The position numbers were made by a program, and so were the translations under genes. Positions 46,003 to 55,767 of a stretch of 64,000 bases of DNA are shown here, one piece after another (within the stretch, counting starts at the first letter, position 1; each line of letters opens with the position of its first letter). Source of the stretch: Hexactinellida sp. DTS-2022 (lineage: Eukaryota; Porifera; Hexactinellida); the NCBI GenBank assembly GCA_028753945.1, contig JAPNXP010000013.1, positions 4,403,501 through 4,467,500 of the forward strand, written 5' to 3'. Below the pieces are notes generated by a model. The model saw only the letters and a program-made list of their open reading frames with translations, was not told the origin of the DNA and did not search any database.

Positions 46003-46513
46003 TGTGCAAGAAATAAACTTAGAATTCGAAAGAAAAGCTAAAATATAATTTATTTGAAGTCTTAAATAATTTGCAGTCTACTCTCTTATTATTAATGACT
46101 CATAATTAGAAATAATTATCAATTGAAAATATATAGGGTGTATTCTTCTAAGATGTTCTTTCTATAATTAAGCAATTAAAATGAATAGGTCGTTACTGGA
46201 CCAGAACACAAATTTCGATATACGTATCTATACTATTAAAACATGGGTGGGTGGGTGTATATGTGTGTGTATATATTTGTTTGTATGCTACGAGTTGATT
46301 GAAGAAACTGGACGGTTTCCAAATGTGATTTTTGGCATATAGGGGTAACTTTTGGCACCCGCCAACAAGTTGAGGTTTCCACTCAAAATTTCTCACACCT
46401 CGAAAAGTTATGACGTCATTGTCACATTTCGAGAACCTCGAAAATTCACTTAATCAATAATACAAAAGGTGTTATATTATTACCTAAATATACAAACAAA
46501 GGGATCAAATAAA
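46003..46513. other. Intergenic, no gene seen
   Basis: Includes a TATCTATACTATTAAAACATGG unit followed by GTGGGTGGGTGTATATGTG, the start of a repeat resembling the (GTTT)n family. No supported gene. Confidence 0.5.
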
Positions 46514-46516
46514 TTA

Positions 46517-46636
<120 letters not shown>

Positions 46637-46663
46637 TTACCGATCAAATTCCTTCTTGATATA

Positions 46664-47953
46664 CCCGGTGTAAGAGGAGATCCTGTTCCCCCGTGAAAAT
46701 TGTTCCCCGAACTATTTTTCCTAGGAAATATTGTTCCCCTCTAGGGAATTTTGTTCCCCTCTGCCTAATGCAAAATATTGTTCCCCTGAACAGTATTCAC
46801 TAGGGAACACTGTTTCCCCTTTTAGTACAGTAGTAATATTAATTAACATCCGCACAGTATGTTATATTGATATGACACAATCGAAAGTGAATTCGAGAAA
46901 ATCCAATTATTATTCTGCATTTATCCATAACACAATGGAGAAATTCGACCATATTCCATATGTTGAAAAGTAGACAACACATGTGTACTTTTCAATACAG
47001 TGCAACCTCTATAAGTGGGGTCTCTATAAATGGGGAACCTCCATAAGTGGGGAATTTTTTTACCATATTCGTATATATCCATACAAATGAACCTCTATAA
47101 GCGGGGAAGTGGGGAATGGGGGACCATAAATTTCAAGGAGTTTTTATCTGCATACAAAACAACCTCCATAAATGGGGGGAATGGACAAATCCTAACATGA
47201 TTCTTATAAAATAATACAATATTTCCAATAAATCGACTCTAAAGTTCTACAGAAAAATATTTTCGATTGATCTACTCTGATGTTTTTAGAAGAAATCACC
47301 TAGTGTAGATCAGCAGTTAACTAAATTGTCATAATATACAAATAATAACTATAACGTGCATTAATGTGTGTGTTATATGAATACTTTGTATAATATAGCA
47401 TATATAATGTTTTTCCAATTGAATTTTATAACCGGGGAATGGGGGGCAATTGAAATTTTCCCCGTCCCATGCTCCCCACTTATAGAGGTTCCACTGTACC
47501 TCCATATTCGTCTATATCTTCCGTGAGGAAAGTATACAGCAGGGTGTTCAAAGAGCGAGAAGTATGTAATAATAGGTAATTCACAACTTTTCTACATATT
47601 CTAGTAACCTTAGTTCTATATATTGTATTGAGGGGAAGATAATTTTCTAGTGAATCTGCACTGTTCGGGGGAACAATATTTACTAGTGAATACTGTTCGG
47701 GGAACAATATTTACTAGTGAATACTGTTTGGGGGAACAATATTTACTAGCGAATATTGTTCGGGGGAACATATTTACTAGTGAATATTGTTCGGGGGAAC
47801 AAAATTAACCAGGGGGAAACACTCGGGGGGTACATTATTCCCTAGGAAATATGGTGTGGGGAACAGGATTTCCTAGGAAATATTGTTCGGGGGAACAGTA
47901 TTTCCTAGGAAATCCTGTTTGGGGGAACAAAAAGATGGGGGAACAGGATTTAC
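46664..47953. mobile_element. Palindrome array I (GTTCGGGGGAAC / TATTTACTAGTGAATA) inserted in DYNLL
   Basis: The left part (about 46680-46830) and right part (about 47640-47950) are arrays of about 31-bp units alternating GTTCGGGGGAAC with ATATTTACTAGTGAATAT-type palindromes. The outer ends are an imperfect inverted repeat (CCGGTGTAAGAGGAGATCCTG; complement of right end CCGGTGTCATAGTAAATCCTG). The middle is non-coding and contains a 499-bp MITE. No transposase. Confidence 0.75.
46998..47496. mobile_element. MITE, TIR family D, nested in array I
   Basis: CAGTGCAACCTCTATAAGTGG at the left and CCACTTATAGAGGTTCCACTG at the right, with TA on both sides. Internal repeats of CTCCATAAGTGGGG form a subterminal pattern like that of Tigger elements. 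499 bp, non-coding. Confidence 0.85.
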
Positions 47954-48112
47954 TATGACACCGGCAATATCTTTTTCCACTTGGAATCTTTCCAAAGCAT
48001 TTATTGCTAATTCGGTTGCAACCTGTTGCATTTCATCAGACATGTCATTACTCTTGATGACTACCTTCTTTTCTGCCATTTTATGCTAATTTATAAATTG
48101 TAGTAATAGAGT

Positions 48113-48245
48113 CACCTCGGGAACAGGTTACTTTGACCCGATTAAACGGAGAAATCTATTAACCGAAAATATTTTGCCAAACTGTCTATCCGTCCTAGAA
48201 ATCCTGTGAAATTTTGGCCCGATTAAGCGGATTTGTTCGAGTGTG
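48113..48245. mobile_element. Family C MITE truncating the LRR frame
   Basis: CGAT/CCGATTAAACGG..., TTAACCGAAAATATTTTGCC and GGCCCGATTAAGCGGA match family C in reverse. It supplies the stop of the LRR frame and lies only 34 bp from the DYNLL start codon. Confidence 0.65.
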
Positions 48246-48890
48246 GTCATAGAAGAATCGCTAAAATTGAAATATGTGAGACTTCGAAGTGTCTCTTTGG
48301 AAACTAAATCTAAATTTGTTTTCAAGTACCGAGTAGATAATTCTGTCAATCCATCCAATCCAGATAGTGCGTTCTCTTCAAATGTGAAATTAGTGAAGAA
48401 TCTGTAAAAAACCAATATTCTCAAACGTGTCAAGTTAGCAAACTGGTGACTATAGAGGTGTTGTATTCCAGTCAGAAATAAATACTGAATACGAGTATTA
48501 TCGAAACTGCTGGGAATAACATTATACCACAGTGCGTCTTCTGATTGATATAATCCTAACTCATGCAAGTTAGGTAGAATAAGCGTTGACGGAAGAATGG
48601 TTACGACATTAATAGGTAGATAAAGGTAGTGGAGATACAGTCGTGTTAAACTTCTCAGGTTTAAATATGGAAAGCGATCGAATACAACATTCTGTATATC
48701 GAGGTATGTAAGGCTTGGGAAATAGTTTAAGAAATCATAAGGACAATATATAACAGCCGCATTGTATGAATATAAATATAGAGATTGGATGTAAATTTGA
48801 TTCTCGTTGAATTCAATCGAGATTGTATCATAAAATACAAATAGAATATGGTCATACCTCCAGCTATATCCAGTGTTGCCATAAAGTTAA
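48128..48890 (-). pseudogene. Leucine-rich-repeat protein fragment, cut by repeats at both ends
   Basis: One frame of about 250 codons runs from about 48890 down to 48128 with leucine-rich-repeat-like spacing (SLTYLDIQNVVFDRFPYLN, LRSLTRLYLHYLYLP, LPNLHELGLYQSEDALW, NLTRLRILVFYRFF, LRSLTYFNF). The last 40 codons (IRLIGPKFHRI onward) are family C MITE sequence, so the original C-terminus is lost. The upstream side runs into the 48.9-kb repeat. No signal peptide or membrane anchor remains visible. Probably a degraded receptor-type gene. Confidence 0.5.
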
Positions 48891-49105
48891 TAGTTCATGA
48901 ATAATTCGTTATATTCGGATGAGACATACGTTTATTTGTTTATATACGAAGAAAATTAGATAGTAGAACAAATTTCCATCGTATATTTTGGAATGTTGCA
49001 TACAATTTTGTTTTTTGCGATATTTCATGCAAATAGTTGCACCTTGTATGTTACAATGTTGCATGTAACAAAGTTGCATCGTGTATGATGGGATTTATGT
49101 ATATG
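48880..49105. repeat. TTGCAT-rich repeat, copy 1
   Basis: Shares ATACGAAGAAAATTAGATAG, AATGTTGCATACAA, CGATATTTCATGCAAAT, TTACAATGTTGCATG and GTTGCATCGTGTATGATGG with 50505-50800. The unit is rich in the self-complementary core TTGCATGCAA-like words. Confidence 0.75.
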
Positions 49106-49252
49106 TTATGGCCTTATGGGAAATATGCGAAATTGAGCATTTTGCATAATGCCCAGGTAATATGCAAATTGTTACAAAAACCAGCAATTTGCATATAGCC
49201 TGGGCATTATGCAAAATGCCCAATTTCGCATATTGCCCATAACATATACATA
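49105..49252. repeat. Long inverted repeat rich in ATTTGCATA
   Basis: ATATGTTATGG...GGGAAATATGCGAAATTGAGC and GCCCAATTTCGCATATTGCCC...ATAACATAT are complementary. The interior GCATAATGCCCAGG / CCTGGGCATTATGC pairs as well, leaving a short loop around AAAAACC. Confidence 0.8.
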
Positions 49253-49439
49253 GATTACACCAGACGCCCCATGTTTTGCACATGCCACAACATACGGTAG
49301 ACAGGGAGTATCATCAGTCCTAGCCAAGATTATACATCCAAAGGGGTATATTCTGTGCTAGCCCACTTCATACCCGGGGGTATAATCTGGGCTGTTACAC
49401 TGGTTATGTTTTATTAGAATAGACTAGTATATTTTATAA

Positions 49440-49545
49440 ATACGAGCCCTTCGGTCTCGGTCGCTTCGCGACCTTTGTTCGTTCGTGTTAGGCACTACGC
49501 GATGCAATTAACGGCCGCTTCGCGGCCTTTCCCTCCTCTAAAAGA
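49440..49545. repeat. GC-rich CTTCGGTCTCGGTCGCTTCGCG repeat
   Basis: GAGCCCTTCGGTCTCGGTCG, CTTCGCGACC, GGCACTACGCGATGC and GGCCGCTTCGCGGCC match modules of the 38.1-kb fold-back element and of 53.89 kb. Strikingly GC-rich in AT-rich surroundings. Confidence 0.7.
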
Positions 49546-49936
49546 AAGTAATATTAATAATAAAAACATCCAAGGCAGTAAGATTAGAACTGGGCCACTA
49601 TACTATAGTATAGTCGGCACAGTAATAAGTTAACCTGTGGCTAGTATATTACACACACTACTTAACGCGCGCTTAAATTCATTCTGGGTTGTGATTCGTT
49701 AATGTAATCTGTTTGGGAAATGATGTGTTATGTATGTTATTCTCATTACTTATTAGTTATTAATTATTAGTTAATAATATATGATATTGGCTCAATAATT
49801 CTTAATTAAGGTAGCTCATTTCAGCTCCATTAAAAGGTTAGCTTGTTAGCTCAAATAAATTGAAACCCGTGGCTGATAAATTATACGCAATTATTTATTT
49901 CAGTATATTATTTTGCAAAGTAATTTACTTAGCCTG

Positions 49937-50042
49937 GATTTAATCTCTGCATAATAATGGTTTAAAGATGAGAATAAGACCGCTTCGCGGTCTTATTCTC
50001 ACCATTAAACCATTATTATGCAGAGGTTAAATCCAGGGTTGT
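49937..50042. repeat. Hairpin with 48-bp arms
   Basis: CCTGGATTTAATCTCTGCAT and ATGCAGAGGTTAAATCCAGG arms, with internal AATAATGGTTTAAAG / CATTAAACCATTATT, closed by AAGACCGCTTCGCGGTCTT. Confidence 0.85.
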
Positions 50043-50504
50043 AAAATATTTGATTTTTAATTGATAGTAATAATAAACATATCAATCTCATAATTAGACA
50101 GATCCTAAATCCTTGATGAAATCAACTACTTAATTAATTTCATAATTTCAGTATAGGTTAGAAATTACGTAATTCCATTCATTGTCTTATTAAGTGTTTA
50201 CGTAAAACAAATGGCGAGTCTATTCATGAGTGATTCATGACAACTCGAAGTTATAAGATTTCTTTGTGTTAAAATCAAAACCATTCATCGTGTTAAGATA
50301 GCAAGAGTTGTGAATCTACAAAGGATTCAGCCTAAATTATTACACTTTCGACCAAATTTCCGTCGACGAATTTTCCTTTCGACGAAGTTTCCGTCAACGC
50401 TAAAATACATACTAATTCATTGAAAAAATGGCAAATAATTGTGAATAGATTATAAACTATTCTTTTTGCCGAACTATCCATATCGCGAATACCCAAAATT
50501 TGCC

Positions 50505-50800
50505 AAAAAGTTAATAGTTGATGAATAATTCGTTATATTCGAGAATTATTCAACTTAGAGATGGGACATATGTTTATTTGTTTATATACGAAGAAAATTA
50601 GATAGTAGAACAAAGTTGCATCGTATATTTGAAATGTTGCATACAAATTTGTTTTTGCGATATTTCATGCAAATTGTTGAGTGTTCGATATTTCATGCAA
50701 ATTGTTGAGTGTTCGTTATTCATGCAAAATTGTTATATATAATATATTACAATGTTGCATGCAGCAAAGTTGCATCGTGTATGATGGGATTTGTGTATAT
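50505..50800. repeat. TTGCAT-rich repeat, copy 2
   Basis: Second copy of the 48880-49105 unit. It contains a direct duplication of about 28 bp (CGATATTTCATGCAAATTG then TTGAGTGTTCG), absent from copy 1. Confidence 0.75.
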
Positions 50801-51399
50801 ACACACACTGATATTACATATCTATGTATATACTACATAGATATGCAATATCAGTATGTTGCTGAGAACCAATAGAACCATTATAATTGCTGAGAACCAT
50901 TAGAATCTACCTAATAAATATTATTTTATGGATTTAAAAATTTTTAGGGTAAATTTGGCTCGTTAAAACACGGTATATCTATTATTCATTGGTACGGAGT
51001 TCACTGTAATATTTAATTTTGATAATTTGGTTCATTGCCATTAATTTGATTCTCCTGACGTACGAAATAGTAGTTACTGTTTCATGTTATATGAAACATC
51101 CAATAGAAATATTCCATAAACTTATTATTGATTCTACTGAAGGGTGACGTTAATCTCCTCATACTTTCAATTATGCTCTAAATTGCTTACTATACATCAT
51201 TGCAAAGTATAGTATTCGTTATGTTCAATAACTAATTAATTAACCAACGACAACGAGTGGTACTGTAAGTAGAACTAAGAGTCTCCTAGCAAATGTAGTA
51301 TACGGTACTATACGTAGAAATTCTGGGGAAGAAAGATTAGTATAAATTGATTTATATCCTACTAACAATTATCAGTAATATACTTACTATTAATAAGAA

Positions 51400-52914
51400 A
51401 TGGCAAATAAATCAGAAAAAGCTGAAAAGGAACAAGCTAGAATATTCCCAGTCCTTATAGCATCAATTGCATCTAGTCTAAGTTCTTTCGTTTTTGGATT
51501 CAGTCTTGGGTATCCGTCTCCCATCGAGGAAGAGGTTAAAAGGATAGGAGTGTTGGATGATTCCACTTTCCCAATATTCAGTTCTTGTTTGTTCTTCTTT
51601 GCAGCCATCGGATCAGCATCTGTTTCCTTCTTCACAGAAAGGTTAGGCGCGAAAGCGCTCATCATCCTACTCTCCCTTCCCAACACAATTGGATGGTTAC
51701 TCATAGCTTTTGGTTATCATTGGACCGTTATGTTGTTAGGCAGAGTTCTGATAGGAGTGGCGATTGGTGGCATTTCGGGTCTCATTTCTGTTTATATATC
51801 AGACATGGCTCCCAAACAATCCAAAGGATTATATGGTAGCATTTTCCAACACGCATTTAACTCCGGACTGTTATGCAGCCACCTACTTGGTGCATTCATT
51901 TCATTTCGATGGCTTGCTCTGGTGCCAGTGGCAGCACTACTGATACAGAATTTGATTCTTTTCTGCCAGCCGTATTCCCCGAGATGGCTAGCTTCCAGAG
52001 GGTTGGAAAAGGATGCGTTAAACACTCTGAAGTATCTGAGAGGTCCTAACTACGATTATCAGTCGGAGTATGAGGAGATGCAACGTGTTATAAAGGAGAG
52101 CAGTGATTGGACTTTCTTGCAACGCATTCGTAGTCTGTTTTTTGACTTGCAATACTTGAAGGTTTTTGTAATAATTTCTCTTGTGTTCGTAGGGGTGCAG
52201 CTTACAGGTATATCGATTGTTGCCTCCTATTCTTCTACCATACTAAAGTCAAGTCGCCTGGTTTCTCCAAATGTTGCAACTTTCATTCCGACATCAGTTC
52301 AGTCAGTATCAGTCTTACTCTTCACATTTATCGTGGATAGAGTTGGAAGGAAGCCTCTGTTGTTATTCTCCGGAGCTGGCATTGCTCTGAGTCACGTAAT
52401 ACTGTCTGTCTATTCGTTCGGTTCCTCTCATGTCTGGTCTCAGTGCTCTGGTTTGGATACAACATACAGCCTAACTAACTCTAGTGGTATTAACACACTC
52501 GTGAGTATAGAGTTCTGTGATTACATCACTCTCGTGCCTATGGCAGCTCTTATTTTACTCAGATTTGTATTTGGACTGGGATGGGGACCGATACCCTGGA
52601 TCCTGTTAGGAGAATTTCTTCCAACTAAAGTGCGTTCTACAGCAGCATCTATCTCCATTTGTGTCTTGATGTTTTCTATTGCACTGATTCTCCTTGTGTT
52701 TCCTTATATTGATCAGTTGTTGGATGCTCACTATATATTCTCAATATTTGTGCTTCTGAATATTTTCACATGTGTGTTTGTATTTCTCTTCATTCCAGAA
52801 ACAACAGGACTCAGTATGGAGGAGTTGGAAGAGTTGTTCAAAGGTAAAATTATTTTTGTTAAACGCCGAAACCATTTTCCAAGAAAATATGTAAATAATG
52901 ATATAATTGTATAG
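51400..52914 (+). CDS. Sugar-porter family transporter (SLC2/GLUT type)
   Basis: A 12-helix major facilitator protein of 504 residues, intronless, ATG 51400. Family signatures: GRVLIGVAIGGISG after helix 4, SPRWLASRG near residue 193 before the central loop, GVQLTGISIVASYSSTI in helix 7, DRVGRKPLL near residue 312, GLGWGPIPWILLGEFLP in helix 10 and PETTGLSMEELEELF near residue 465. These are the motifs of class III GLUT (SLC2A6/8) and arthropod trehalose-type carriers. Substrate cannot be fixed; a hexose or related sugar is likely. N-terminus is short and charged. Flanked by repeats on both sides. Confidence 0.88.
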   Translation: MANKSEKAEKEQARIFPVLIASIASSLSSFVFGFSLGYPSPIEEEVKRIGVLDDSTFPIFSSCLFFFAAIGSASVSFFTERLGAKALIILLSLPNTIGWLLIAFGYHWTVMLLGRVLIGVAIGGISGLISVYISDMAPKQSKGLYGSIFQHAFNSGLLCSHLLGAFISFRWLALVPVAALLIQNLILFCQPYSPRWLASRGLEKDALNTLKYLRGPNYDYQSEYEEMQRVIKESSDWTFLQRIRSLFFDLQYLKVFVIISLVFVGVQLTGISIVASYSSTILKSSRLVSPNVATFIPTSVQSVSVLLFTFIVDRVGRKPLLLFSGAGIALSHVILSVYSFGSSHVWSQCSGLDTTYSLTNSSGINTLVSIEFCDYITLVPMAALILLRFVFGLGWGPIPWILLGEFLPTKVRSTAASISICVLMFSIALILLVFPYIDQLLDAHYIFSIFVLLNIFTCVFVFLFIPETTGLSMEELEELFKGKIIFVKRRNHFPRKYVNNDIIV

Positions 52915-52917
52915 GTT

Positions 52918-53045
52918 TGTATACTTATTCTTTAGTTTATCTGTCTTCAATCTCTTTTTTCAAGTTGTTTATTATTTATTAATCAATTAAATATCAATTC
53001 CTGACTATCTTGTTATCGGCCTAGGGCTAGATGGTACAATTTATT
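52918..53045. other. Short AT-rich gap after the SLC2 gene
   Basis: Contains the presumed 3' UTR and the left target duplication AATTTATT (53038-53045) of the hAT-like element that follows. Confidence 0.5.
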
Positions 53046-53706
53046 CAGTGGCGTAGCTAGGGTTTCGGGGGCCCCGGTTCAAAAGTAGTGCCGGGGCCCC
53101 TGGCCCCATTGGAGTAGTATATTTTAAGGAGGTTCGCGGCATGCATCTGGGTAAATTTGGGTTCGGAAATGGCATTTCCCGCATTTTGACGAAGTAGATT
53201 GAAGTATATCTGCATATGGAGAATTTTGGAACATTTGCATACCTACCTACAGCCAATCGTACAGGGATTTGAACCATTTTGGATGTTTTGTACAGGCGTA
53301 CAGGGATTTTAATTTACTAATTATGAGTAAAATAATGCTAGAAATATCTACAGTGGTGATAGTATATTCTTCCATCATTCTGCATTGGCCACACAAAGGC
53401 ACAAGTTGCTTTATATATTTATTCAAGCGTACAGGAATTCACTGTACAGTATATAATTCAATGCTTATCCGTTTCTAAAGTGTTATTTTTATATGTAAGT
53501 GTACAGTAATCCCTGGACGAGCGAGCGCAGCGAGCGAGAAAAATTTTTGAAGGTGTATAGGGATTTTGGCCAATGTACAGGGGAAAATTGGAGTCCTGTG
53601 CAGGGATATGAAACAAATAGGTTGGCAGGTATACCTTCGGGGGCCCCCGAGACATCGGGGGCCCTGGTTCAATGAACCGCCTGAACCGCCTATTGCTACG
53701 CTACTG
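53046..53706. mobile_element. Non-autonomous hAT-like element with exact 8-bp target duplication
   Basis: Ends CAGTGGCGTAGC and GCTACGCTACTG form terminal inverted repeats. The 8-mer AATTTATT flanks both sides exactly (53038-53045 and 53707-53714). Subterminal GGGGGCCCCGG and GGGGGCCCTGG blocks are also inverted. A CATACCTACC...GTTGGCAGGTATAC element (53238-53633) is nested inside. One solitary end of this family, CAGTGGCGTATCCAGGGG, sits near 59386. Confidence 0.88.
53238..53633. mobile_element. CATACCTGCCAAC-type element nested in the hAT-like element
   Basis: Left CATACCTACCTACAG, right AATAGGTTGGCAGGTATA, with internal GTACAGGGATTT and TGTACAGGCGTACAGGG motifs shared with 14820-14946. 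The core also has a short GAGCGAGCGCAGCGAGCGAG run. Confidence 0.75.
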
Positions 53707-53884
53707 AATTTATTACAGAACTGCGAATTTGATTCCTAACATTTTGTTCTTAACAATTGTTATTATGCTGGCGTGGGTCTGAAGTATAAATAGAAAAACC
53801 CCAGTTTCACTTTCATTTCAATTGAAATTCAATAACTTTCAGTTTCAGTTTTCACATTCCGAGCCAGCTTTGGAATTTATTATA

Positions 53885-53985
53885 TACGAGCCCTTCACTC
53901 TTGGTAGCTTTGCGACAGATTGGTGCTACGCACCTAAAGTTAACAGCGCTACGCGGCCTTACTCCTCACTAAACAAATGATTACA
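53885..53985. repeat. GC-rich CCCTTCACTCTTGGTAGC repeat fragment
   Basis: GAGCCCTTC, GGTAGCTTTGCGAC, GGTGCTACGCACC and GCGGCCTTACTCCTCACT repeat the modules of the 38.1-kb fold-back element in one orientation only, so this is a half-element. Confidence 0.7.
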
Positions 53986-54009
53986 TAGTTAGTAATATTT
54001 GTCATAGTT

Positions 54010-54405
54010 ATATATATTATGTCGATTTTGTCAAATGTTGATTTACAAAATCAACATGAATCAACGGAACTAAACAAGTGTTCTACTTTGGCTATATTAT
54101 TCGGATAAGCCTAAGTTTTATTGCATTTTGTTCAGAATTCGCATCATCCAAGTATATACCGACTTGTATGAAGAATTTTTTTACCAAAATGAATATTTTT
54201 ACTAGAATGAAAAAATATTCCAGGATGATTTTGCAAAATCAACGAATAAAAAATGTCGATTTTATAAAATCAACATATTTTATTAGTTGATTTTGTAAAA
54301 TCGACATTTCTAATTAGATGATTTTGTAAAATCGACACTCTGAAATGTACATTTACAAAATCAACTAATTAAAAATGTTGATTTTATAAAATCGACATAA
54401 CATAT
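54010..54405. mobile_element. Palindrome array III (GTCGATTTTACAAAATC), copy 1
   Basis: Ends TTATGTCGATTTTGTCAAAT and its complement near 54400 (AAATCGACATAACATATA). A unique core (CGGAACTAAACAAGTGTTC...TATTCCAGG) is followed by about four 30-bp palindromic units. Copy 2 at 61728-62520 is in the same orientation with many more units. Confidence 0.8.
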
Positions 54406-54417
54406 ACGTAATATAAT

Positions 54418-54845
54418 ACCTGTTACTTATAATACCAGTTGAAAGCTAACTTCTGGGTTGATTTTGATCTTTCATTAATTTGTTTACCTATTTTTGTAAA
54501 CAACAACAACAAATATTCATATTATTATTATTTTATAAACGCGAAATTCGTGTTCAGCATACTTGTTTACCTATAATATCCGTTGAAAGCTAACTTCTAG
54601 GTTGATTTTGAATTTCATTAATTTGTTTACCTATTTTGTGTAAACAACAACAACAAATATTCATATTATTATTATTTTATAAACGCGAAATTCGTGTTCA
54701 GCATACTTGTTTACCTATAATATCCGTTGAAAGCTAACTTCTAGGTTGATTTTGAATTTCATTAATTTGTTTACCTATTTGTGTACAACAACACCAATAA
54801 ATATTCATATTACAAATTTATAAACGTGAAATTCGGGTTCAGCAT
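54418..54845. repeat. Tandem repeat, about 143-bp period, three copies
   Basis: Unit starts ACTTGTTTACCTATAATATC at 54561 and 54704, with a diverged first copy at 54418 and a partial fourth at 54846. Each unit has GTTGAAAGCTAACTTCTAGG, GTAAACAACAACAACAAATA and AACGCGAAATTCGTGTTCAG. It leads into reverse repeat G (to about 55050) with CA/AAAC microsatellites. Confidence 0.8.
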
Positions 54846-55050
54846 ACTTGTTTACCTATTATAACATTTGTTTACCCATTATAACATTTGGAAGTTAGTT
54901 TATATATCATATATTAATGCGGTTTCTTTTCCCCCATCACTTTAATACAATCCGGACAAACACACACACTCACACACACACAAACAAACAAACAACAATC
55001 GAGATTTAATATTATTTCTGGACAAACAAATAAACAGACAACAATTTCGC

Positions 55051-55767
55051 TTTTAATATATAGATAGATAATAAGGTATAGTCAAATTAAACATTCGGGA
55101 AGTGCAATCAGAAGAAGCACACTCCCATCCCGTCTGTGAGGGGTTTTAATTTGCAATAGAGAAACAATTTACATCACTAAATAATATTTATGGGATTATA
55201 TTATTATTTGTTATTAGGTCAATCTTGCTAGTAGAAAAATTTGTTAATAGGGAAACTCATTTCTACACAATAATGCTTCGTCCCTGAACAACTAGCGAAT
55301 AAGTATAACAATCTTTCCATTAGAGCAGTTGCTACAAGTATTTGACAAATCACAGTCTATCTATAATTTATATTTACGTATTACTGAACATCTCCATAGA
55401 ATAATTACAAAGCACATGTTTCTCAACAACTAAACAATATTGTACTTCACAAGATATACGTATACTCCCTTTCCGAGTAAAGGGAGAGCCAAGTAAATGA
55501 AGATTTTACTGTTACTGAATTAGAAAATTACATATTGTTCTCATAAAAATTTATTTGAATACTAATTCCATATGAATTTGACTAAGGATAGGTTAGTTAA
55601 CCCCAATATTCATTAAGTTTGTCCCTAAACCCCAAAGTATAAATAAGAGTTTTGAGAAATCAATTAACTAAAATACAATCACATAAAGGAATTCACGTTG
55701 ATCTAGTTATCCAATATATCTGGTACAGTTTCATACGAGCAACTGAGATCCATCATCAGAAATCACA
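55051..55767. other. Upstream region of the SLC18B1-like gene, no gene seen
   Basis: About 700 bp of AT-rich sequence without recognisable repeats, presumably including the promoter. No element could be assigned. Confidence 0.5.

Noticed and set aside
45502-46041. Plus-strand frame of 179 codons rich in Val and Leu
   Set aside because: Antisense of the MORN repeats of RSPH1.
46680-47950. CRISPR-like arrays with a constant period
   Set aside because: Units are contiguous palindromes without unique spacers, in a eukaryotic genome; the same applies to 39.5 and 61.7 kb.
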